Shown in pieces: positions 6,229 to 12,183 of a stretch of 12,183 bases of DNA; within the stretch, counting starts at the first letter, position 1, and each line of letters opens with the position of its first letter. The notes under the pieces were generated by a model. It made no database searches. It worked only from the letters and a program-made list of their open reading frames with translations, and was not told where the DNA came from. Both the position numbers and the translations under genes were made by a program. Location of the stretch: NCBI GenBank assembly GCA_037446075.1, contig JBBIJH010000073.1, forward strand, positions 1 through 12,183. Reading direction: 5' to 3'. The stretch comes from JBBIJH01 sp037446075. GTDB lineage: Bacteria > Bacteroidota > Ignavibacteria > UBA10030 > JAHEZR01.

Positions 6229-8204
6229 TGGGTGAACTTAGCGCTTATGTCGAGCGTGTTTTCTCCCCTGACGGAGACCTTCCTTCCCTCAGCGGTTTCG
6301 AATATCGCCCTCAACAGCACCGCATGGCCCAGGCGATTGCCGAGGCACTTGAGAGCAATTCACACCTGCTCGTGGAAGCGCCGACGGGCGTCGGGAAAAG
6401 CCTGGCCTATCTTGTCCCCGCAATCGTCCACGCTGTTAAGAACAAGCGGAAAGCGATTATTTCGACGCATACAAAGACTCTTCAGGAACAGCTTCTCCGA
6501 AAAGACCTCCCCATCGTCCGCTCGCTCCTGGACTTCGACTTCGAAGCTGTGACGTTCAAGGGCCGCGGCAACTATCTCTGCACGACGCGACTCAGGAATG
6601 CCCTTGCTGCCTCCGCTCAGCTGTTCGAGAGCGGAGAAATGGAGGAGTTGAATAAGATTGCAGAATGGTCACAGGAGACAAAAGATGGCGATATTGAGAA
6701 TCTTCCTTTCCGTTTGCAGACGGACGTTTGGCGGCAGGTCTGCTCAGAAAAAGGAGCGTGCAGCCGCTCCATCTGTGGCCTGACCTGCTTCTTCCAAAGA
6801 GCACGAGACCGCGCACGGAGAGCGCACATCGTCATCATGAACCATGCTCTGTTCTTCACTCTCTTCTCGATCCAAGGCGCCGAGGAGCATTTCCTGTTCA
6901 AAGACGACTTCGTTGTCTTTGATGAAGCCCAAACGCTCGAATTGGTGGCAGGACAGGGGATCGGGAAAAGTATTTCACGAGCGCAGGTCTTGTTTGCCAT
7001 TCATCGGTTGTATAATCCCAAGACAAGGAAGGGCTTACTCGCACGAGCGCGCTTCAAGAAGTATCAGAGGCTCTGTGAGGAAGTTGAGCGGTCGGCCGGT
7101 ACCTTTTTCGACGAAGTAAAGATTGCTGTGCAAACACAGATGTCGAAGTCGACTGCATTCCGAGTTCGTGAACCGCACTTCGTGAACGATACCTTGACCC
7201 ACCGTTTGCACGCTCTCCAAGAGGCAGTGACGGAGTTGGAGGAAAGAGCAAAGCCAAAGATTCATCAAGAAGAGCTTGCCGCCGCAAAGCGATTGCTCTG
7301 GGAGGCGGAGATCCTTCTAAAGGAATTTCTGAATCAACGAGATTCATCCCTCACCTACTGGGTAGAACTTTCGACGGGGCGCTCTCCGAATGTGATATTA
7401 AATGCAACGCCGACGAACATTGCCGACTGGCTTGCGCCGAGGTTGTTCAAGTCGGGCACATCAGTCATCATGACGAGCGCCACCCTCTCGGTCAACGGCT
7501 CCGTCGAGTATTTTCAGCGACGGTTGGGTGCATTGGGCGCGGCCACACTTATTCTTGACTCGCCATTCGATTTTCAGCGCCAGATGAAGGTCGTTCTTGC
7601 AAGGGATATTTCTCCTCCTGATGATATGCGATTCGAAGAGGAGTTGCCCGACCGAATCTATCAATGTATTCTTCGTTCGGGTGGAAAAGCGTTGGTGCTC
7701 TTCACGAGTATGTCTTTGTTGCGCAAGTCTACTGAACAGTTGGCAAGCCGACTCGAAGCGGAGGGAATCAAGCTGTTGATCCAAGACGGGAAGCGATCTA
7801 GGCATTCCCTGTTAGAGGAATTCAAGCGAGACATTCATTCTGTGCTCTTCGGGCTGGATAGCTTCTGGATGGGAGTCGATGTGCCGGGCGAAGCGCTGGA
7901 ACACGTCATCATCACTCGGTTGCCGTTTGCCGTTCCCGATCATCCCCTTGTCGAATCGCGCATCGAACTGATAGAGCGGGAAGGAGGCAATTCGTTTCTC
8001 CAGTACACACTGCCCGAGGCCATCCTCAAATTTCGGCAGGGGGTAGGAAGGTTGATCCGCACGAAAGCCGATATCGGGATGGTAACAGTCCTTGACTCAC
8101 GTATATTCAGTAAACAGTACGGCAAATTCTTCTTGCGATCGATCCCAAAATGCCCGTTGGAAGTGCTTTCGTTCATTCATTCGGATGAAGGGGGAGGAAC
8201 TTGA
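6228..8204 (+). CDS. dinG: ATP-dependent DNA helicase, DinG/YoaA type (XPD-like superfamily 2)
   Basis: A 658-residue 5'-3' helicase of the XPD/DinG family; known members unwind D-loops, R-loops and damaged replication intermediates. Motifs in order: YRPQQHRMA (26-34, Q-like motif), Walker A EAPTGVGKS (50-58), motif Ia STHTKTLQEQLL (79-90), Fe-S cysteines C118 and C172, C178, C183, C187, then NHALFF (205-210), DEAQ box at 232-235, TSATLS (416-421), and motif VI QGVGRLIR (604-611). There is no N-terminal exonuclease domain such as Gram-positive DinG carries. Five cysteines lie in the cluster region although four are needed. A stop at 6219-6221 makes the ATG at 6228 the earliest start, and the family N-terminus agrees. 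No ribosome-binding site precedes it. The gene is monocistronic and overlaps the aldehyde dehydrogenase 3' end by 28 bp. DinG versus YoaA cannot be separated here. Confidence 0.9.
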   Translation: MGELSAYVERVFSPDGDLPSLSGFEYRPQQHRMAQAIAEALESNSHLLVEAPTGVGKSLAYLVPAIVHAVKNKRKAIISTHTKTLQEQLLRKDLPIVRSLLDFDFEAVTFKGRGNYLCTTRLRNALAASAQLFESGEMEELNKIAEWSQETKDGDIENLPFRLQTDVWRQVCSEKGACSRSICGLTCFFQRARDRARRAHIVIMNHALFFTLFSIQGAEEHFLFKDDFVVFDEAQTLELVAGQGIGKSISRAQVLFAIHRLYNPKTRKGLLARARFKKYQRLCEEVERSAGTFFDEVKIAVQTQMSKSTAFRVREPHFVNDTLTHRLHALQEAVTELEERAKPKIHQEELAAAKRLLWEAEILLKEFLNQRDSSLTYWVELSTGRSPNVILNATPTNIADWLAPRLFKSGTSVIMTSATLSVNGSVEYFQRRLGALGAATLILDSPFDFQRQMKVVLARDISPPDDMRFEEELPDRIYQCILRSGGKALVLFTSMSLLRKSTEQLASRLEAEGIKLLIQDGKRSRHSLLEEFKRDIHSVLFGLDSFWMGVDVPGEALEHVIITRLPFAVPDHPLVESRIELIEREGGNSFLQYTLPEAILKFRQGVGRLIRTKADIGMVTVLDSRIFSKQYGKFFLRSIPKCPLEVLSFIHSDEGGGT

Positions 8205-9673
8205 CTTCGCAGAGGCCGTCGAACATTCCGCGGTGGTAGTTTCTCTTCCCCCATATTCACCACCATCACCTTCCTCTCTGTCATCTCTTCGATAGCGTAG
8301 CGTACGCCTTCTCGGCCTATCCCGGAATCTTTCATCCCCCCGTATGGCATGGGATCGGCGCGGTAGGTAGGGACATCATTGACGATGACACCCCCCACAT
8401 CGAGATTCTCAAAGGCATGAAAAATTGCCTTGATGTCGCGCGTGAAAATCCCTGCCTGTAAGCCGTACGGCGAAGCATTGATTTCGGTCATCGTTTTCTC
8501 AAGGTCGTCGTATGACTCAAGTGTCACGACGGGAGCAAAGACTTCCTCACAACGCACTTTCATCTTTGGATCGGTTCGCGTTAGCACGGTGGGTTGCATC
8601 AGAGACCCGTCACGCTCACCACCGATGAGGATCTTCGCACCACCAGTAACGGCTTCTTTGATCCAAGTTTCAGCGCGCTCGGCTGCCTCGCGAGAGATCA
8701 TTGGACCTACGTCCGTGGCTTCATCCAGTGGGTCACCAACCTTCAGTTCTTCTACCCGCTTAAGAAATTTCTCCGCGAATAACTCGAAGATAGATCGATG
8801 TACATAAATACGCTGGACCGAGATGCAGCTTTGTCCAGCATAGGAGAACCCGCCGAACACACAGCGCTGCGCTGCATAATCGAGGTCTGCGTCGGAGTGA
8901 ATTGCTACTCCTGCATTTCCGCCGAGCTCCAAGACTACTTTTTTCTTCCCAGCTTGTTGCTTCAGCACCCATCCGACACTCGCACTGCCAGTGAACGTGA
9001 GGAGCTTGAAACGCGGATCGGTAATCAAAGGTTTAGCAACCTCGATAGAACAGAGCATCACGTTGAGCATTCCCGACGGTGCGCCAGCTTCCTGCAGGAT
9101 TCGTGCAAGGGTCAGCGCAGAAAGAGGTGCTTGGGGAGCAGGTTTCAACACCATGGTGCAACCACAGGCGAATGCCGGAGCTACTTTATGGGCTACAAGA
9201 TTGAGGGGGAAATTAAAGGGTGTGATTGCCGAGACCGGACCCATTGGAAACCGGCGCACGAAGGCAAAGCGCCCTTCTGAGGTTGGGTCCAGATCGAGTG
9301 GCAGCCACTCCCCCCGGATGCGCTTGCTTTCCTCCAGTGCGTCAGTGAAAGTAAGGACTGCCCGGTGTACTTCCGTTCGGGCGGCTCTGATCGGTTTACC
9401 AGCCTCGAGTGCGATCAGGCGGGCAAGTTCCTTGGACTGGCTTTGGATTGCGTCGGCAGTCTTCTTGAGGAGTTCAGCCCGTTTGTACGTGGGTAGTCGT
9501 CGGGTCGCTTCGAAGGCACGGGCTGCAGCGTGGATTGCGTCCTCAATATCTTTGGCACCTGCCAGGTAGGTACAGCCTACAACTTCACTATTGTAAGGCG
9601 AGCGAATCTCGATCTTTTCACGAGAAGTTCGCCACTCTCCGCTGACGAGAAACTCAAATTCTCGATCAGGCAT
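8177..9673 (-). CDS. NAD(P)-dependent aldehyde dehydrogenase
   Basis: A 498-residue enzyme of the aldehyde dehydrogenase superfamily, oxidising an aldehyde to the acid in the cytosol. Catalytic residues are all present: N154 in ITPFNFPLNL, K177, E249 in LELGGNAG, nucleophile C283 in AGQSCISVQRI, and E377 in EEVFAP. FTGSASVG (227-234) is the dinucleotide-binding turn. The GQSCISVQRI signature resembles the lactaldehyde / non-phosphorylating GAPDH-like branch, but the substrate cannot be read from sequence. Many relatives have KPSE at the lysine; here it is KPAP, so the glutamate often linked to NAD preference is absent and the cofactor is uncertain. The ATG at 9671-9673 follows the receiver gene by six bases; the site before it, GACGGATA, is weak, so coupling to the upstream gene is likely. 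The proline- and arginine-rich last 20 residues overlap dinG. Confidence 0.92.
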   Translation of the reverse strand: MPDREFEFLVSGEWRTSREKIEIRSPYNSEVVGCTYLAGAKDIEDAIHAAARAFEATRRLPTYKRAELLKKTADAIQSQSKELARLIALEAGKPIRAARTEVHRAVLTFTDALEESKRIRGEWLPLDLDPTSEGRFAFVRRFPMGPVSAITPFNFPLNLVAHKVAPAFACGCTMVLKPAPQAPLSALTLARILQEAGAPSGMLNVMLCSIEVAKPLITDPRFKLLTFTGSASVGWVLKQQAGKKKVVLELGGNAGVAIHSDADLDYAAQRCVFGGFSYAGQSCISVQRIYVHRSIFELFAEKFLKRVEELKVGDPLDEATDVGPMISREAAERAETWIKEAVTGGAKILIGGERDGSLMQPTVLTRTDPKMKVRCEEVFAPVVTLESYDDLEKTMTEINASPYGLQAGIFTRDIKAIFHAFENLDVGGVIVNDVPTYRADPMPYGGMKDSGIGREGVRYAIEEMTERKVMVVNMGEEKLPPRNVRRPLRSQVPPPSSE

Positions 9674-9679
9674 TATCCG

Positions 9680-10087
9680 TCACGGAAGTTTCTTGTGCGG
9701 GAGATCGTTGAAAAGATTCTCCAGGGACCGCCTCAAGTCCTCCGTGAACCCTGGTTTCGTCAGATAGCCATCGGCGCCAAGCTCTTTTGCCGTCCGCTTT
9801 GCGTAATAATCATCAATGGAGGACATGAAGACAACGGGGATGTTGTCGAATCTTCGATTTTCCCGAATCTTCTGGAACAGATCGAAGCCGTTCATAATGG
9901 GCATCCGGACATCTGCCAGAATAAGGTCGGGTTTACTCTTCTGCAGTTTTGCAAGCGCTTCTTCCCCGCTCGTAACCGTAATGGCCCGATAGCCTTCGTC
10001 CTTCAATACCACCCTCATCGCGTCGAGCCACAAGGGTTCATCATCGACGAGGAGGATCGTTTTGGGCTTTGCTTTCTTCTTTTCCAT
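9680..10087 (-). CDS. Stand-alone response regulator receiver domain (CheY-like)
   Basis: A 135-residue protein consisting only of a receiver domain; no DNA-binding or enzyme output domain follows. The acidic pocket D15-D16 (LLVDDEP), phosphoacceptor D59 (ILADVRMP), switch Ser/Thr position S89 or S90 (VVFMSS) and K111 (YLTKPG) are all present, so it should be phosphorylatable. Such single-domain regulators act by protein contact or as phosphorelay carriers. No histidine kinase is in the window. GGAGGA three bases before the ATG is the strongest ribosome-binding site on this strand, and the ATG shares one base with the stop of the peptidase gene (TAATG), so translation of the two is coupled. 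The aldehyde dehydrogenase starts six bases after its stop. The receiver call is firm; its partner is unknown. Confidence 0.92.
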   Translation of the reverse strand: MEKKKAKPKTILLVDDEPLWLDAMRVVLKDEGYRAITVTSGEEALAKLQKSKPDLILADVRMPIMNGFDLFQKIRENRRFDNIPVVFMSSIDDYYAKRTAKELGADGYLTKPGFTEDLRRSLENLFNDLPHKKLP

Positions 10088-12180
10088 TATTCCTCCGTGG
10101 TAGTTTCAAGTTCAACTTCGAGTTCTTTATCCTTTGCATCCCACGTCCACGATTCCAAGATTTCTCCTCGGCGCGCCACTACCGCAGAAGCACTCAATGG
10201 GCGAAGGATCGGTTGGGCATTGTCTCCCAGTGGGACAAGCCAGCAGAGCAAACTTCCTTCCTGAAATGGATTCTCAATGATTTGGGTTAGTGCTAGCGAG
10301 CTATCAGCGTATACTTTCCCATTCCACAAACATTTCTGATCGTCGCAATTTACAGGGAATCTCCTTCCCAGCTGTGCAACGACGGAATTCATTGATGGAG
10401 TTCCGTATAGAAATACTCTTTCGCTTCGATAGTCTGCAAGTGTTGTGACGGTATCCGGTTTGATCCGGATCGACCAGCCGGACCGCTCCAGTTCTGCAGA
10501 GTCTCGTCGCGCAAACTGGAGAAGCCGGTCGGCAAGCCTTTTTGTTCCCACGATCATCAGGCCGCTGGCGGGTTCACGAAGGTCACTGAGACGCTCAGGC
10601 ATCCTTTGCAGCTTTAGCACATCCCCCTCTGGGTCCAGAAGCACACGCTCCGGCTTCGATTGGATTCGGATTTCAAACGGCAGGTCATTCCTCACAGTGT
10701 TCGTGGAGTCATGACCGATCCACACTGTTGCCTTTTCAACACCACCTTGCGCATAGACAGCTATGACAAGTGGGGCGGTGTAGGAATCATACCCGACACT
10801 TCGAACTCTGCCGTGTACGAGCCATTTCCCCTCAGCTCGCTCAGCCCTAACATTATACAACCTGAAGCGTGGAAGGCCAGTTCCCGTGATCCATTGATCA
10901 AAGAACCATCCGAGAGATTTGTGGGAGACCTCTTCTGCAATGGACTGAAACTCTTTCATGCCGGCATCTTTCAGGGAATACCGAGTCGTGAACTTTCGGT
11001 AGATTGTCTCAAGCGCGCTATCCCCCACAACCTGTCGAAGCATATGATGAGCGTAAGCGGCTTTCAAGTAATGGGTGCGGAGAGCTCGGAGATCGGCGCG
11101 ACGATTGAGAGGCACCTCTTTGCCCTGTCTTGCGCGCACAATGAGCGAGTGGAGAAGAGGATGAGACTTAAGATCAGCCCGAGGATTGGCTCTCCCAACG
11201 GCTTCCTCGTAGAGTCTGGTTGCGTATTCACAGAGGCCTTCCGAGAGAAACGCAACATCTTCTTCCTTGATGTAGACTGTCTGAGACCACCACTGATGGG
11301 CGATTTCGTGAGGAAGAATCCAGTCAAGTTTATTGAAATCGTCCTCTGTGTTTAACGTCACTTGCTTCACAAGGATCGTAGAGGGAATGGCAGCCGCCAG
11401 TACTGCCGGGCCACCCAGCCAGTCGTCGACCTCGACGATGGTGAAGCTTCCGAACCGATAAGAGGCAAATTGTTTGCTGTAAAACTCTGTCACATTCTTT
11501 GCGAGTGTTAACAATCGCTGAGCATCGGAAGAGTCTTCTTGAAAAAGGTAGAGGGAGAACTGAATCGAGTCAGAGAACGAGGAGGCCACGCGATACGGTC
11601 CAGCGCATATCCATCCCACGCGGGGAATCGGGTACTTTGCAACCCAGACGAATTCTGTGGAATCGCCCACTTTTCTTGTCGTCTGAAGGATCCCCCTTCC
11701 AATCGCTTGCCAATCCTGCGGGACCACGATCGTTAGCGCAAGTGACTCAAGGACCTTTCCCCCTCGAACGAGGAACTCCGAATCATGAAGGATTGCACGC
11801 TCAGGGGTCATGCGCGAAAGCTCCGGGTTTAAGGCCGTCTTGCCAGAAAATTCCACAGTGATTTCCGTCTCCCTCTTGAACTTCGAGGCATCGACGCTAA
11901 TGCCTTCGCGAGTTCGCTTGAACTGGATTTCCGTGCCCCCAGTAATTACCTTCTCCACCGCGTACTGAGATGAGAGCCCCAGGTGCAGAGTTCCGCGGTC
12001 TCCTGAAACTGAGCGAAGGCTAAGCGTGTCCGAGGACCGGAGGAAACCTTCTCGTGGAAAAAGATGAATGCGAGCGCGATGAGCCACGATCTCAAAGGGA
12101 GATGCATTCGAATTCCCTGACGAGGGTTGTGACAGAAGGAAAACTAGGGCAGGGACAAGGCGTTTCCAGTGATTGTTCAA
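10087..12180 (-). CDS. Secreted M1-like metallopeptidase with an unassigned C-terminal domain
   Basis: A protein of at least 697 residues. A signal peptide is visible: KRLVPALVFLLS with a likely cleavage before SPFE near residue 27, so it works in the periplasm or outside. The zinc motif of family M1 is exact: HEIAHQWW with H291, E292, H295, then 18 residues to E314 (SEGLCEYAT). Y376 in KAAYAHHMLRQVVGD is a candidate for the catalytic tyrosine, and SLGWFFDQWITGTGLPRF (422-439) closes the peptidase core. The substrate-binding GxMEN motif is not recognisable; the corresponding region reads WLGGPAVLAAAIPST (254-268). Residues about 540-640 (LMIVGTKRLADRLL ... VFLYGTPSMNSVVAQLG) look like a small alpha/beta domain I cannot name. 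The first codon visible is TTG at 12180 and the frame stays open to the window edge, so the true start may lie just outside. It heads the operon with the receiver and aldehyde dehydrogenase. Confidence 0.82.
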   Translation of the reverse strand: MNNHWKRLVPALVFLLSQPSSGNSNASPFEIVAHRARIHLFPREGFLRSSDTLSLRSVSGDRGTLHLGLSSQYAVEKVITGGTEIQFKRTREGISVDASKFKRETEITVEFSGKTALNPELSRMTPERAILHDSEFLVRGGKVLESLALTIVVPQDWQAIGRGILQTTRKVGDSTEFVWVAKYPIPRVGWICAGPYRVASSFSDSIQFSLYLFQEDSSDAQRLLTLAKNVTEFYSKQFASYRFGSFTIVEVDDWLGGPAVLAAAIPSTILVKQVTLNTEDDFNKLDWILPHEIAHQWWSQTVYIKEEDVAFLSEGLCEYATRLYEEAVGRANPRADLKSHPLLHSLIVRARQGKEVPLNRRADLRALRTHYLKAAYAHHMLRQVVGDSALETIYRKFTTRYSLKDAGMKEFQSIAEEVSHKSLGWFFDQWITGTGLPRFRLYNVRAERAEGKWLVHGRVRSVGYDSYTAPLVIAVYAQGGVEKATVWIGHDSTNTVRNDLPFEIRIQSKPERVLLDPEGDVLKLQRMPERLSDLREPASGLMIVGTKRLADRLLQFARRDSAELERSGWSIRIKPDTVTTLADYRSERVFLYGTPSMNSVVAQLGRRFPVNCDDQKCLWNGKVYADSSLALTQIIENPFQEGSLLCWLVPLGDNAQPILRPLSASAVVARRGEILESWTWDAKDKELEVELETTTEE

Positions 12181-12183
12181 TTC

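Noticed and set aside
6115..6552. 145-residue plus-strand frame spanning the dinG start
   Set aside because: Most of it is dinG sequence in another frame, and the upstream part has no ribosome-binding site or familiar motif.
9530..10264. 244-residue plus-strand frame opposite the receiver gene
   Set aside because: It is antisense to three well-recognised genes and its translation has no family features.
10660..11355. 231-residue plus-strand frame inside the M1-like peptidase
   Set aside because: It lies wholly opposite the conserved peptidase core, including the zinc motif; no recognisable protein sequence.

Overview
The window looks like ordinary chromosome from a Gram-negative bacterium of the Bacteroidota/Ignavibacteria/Chlorobi assemblage. 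Three things support this. The first reading frame ends in a type IX secretion (T9SS, type A) C-terminal sorting domain of the 'FNPTT..IRYELP ... YNLLGQEVATLVDG ... GLPSGVYFYKLQAG' kind. A kdsB gene implies Kdo-containing lipopolysaccharide. A gatC gene implies the indirect Gln/Asn-tRNA amidation route. The phylum is inferred from protein style, not from a marker search.

Layout, left to right. Positions 3-362 hold the tail of a T9SS-exported protein that begins outside the window. A promoter-like site near 437-466 precedes a six-gene plus-strand run (510-5818): a Ste24-type M48 membrane protease, a PlsC acyltransferase, gatC, kdsB, a DUF502 membrane protein and pyrG. Neighbours overlap or sit at most 23 bp apart, so this reads as one transcript. 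It joins membrane-lipid, LPS and nucleotide functions: PyrG makes the CTP that KdsB consumes to activate Kdo. The pyrG frame is interrupted by an apparent one-base loss in a GGG run at 4524-4526. A 409-bp gap (5819-6227) holds a clear intrinsic terminator and, at its right edge, a promoter-like pair whose predicted transcript would start at the dinG start codon. dinG (6228-8204) encodes a DinG/YoaA-type XPD-like helicase.

The right half is a minus-strand operon, read from 12180 down to 8177: a secreted M1-like metallopeptidase, a stand-alone response-regulator receiver domain that starts inside the peptidase stop codon (TAATG), and an aldehyde dehydrogenase six bases further on. Its last 28 bp overlap the 3' end of dinG tail to tail.

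I found no CRISPR array, insertion sequence, tRNA, rRNA or phage gene. I do not see a clearly new defence or mobile system. The points most worth a second look are the pyrG break, the likely leaderless dinG transcript with a palindrome over its -10 box, and the coupling of an atypical M1-like peptidase (no recognisable GxMEN, unassigned C-terminal domain) to an orphan receiver.
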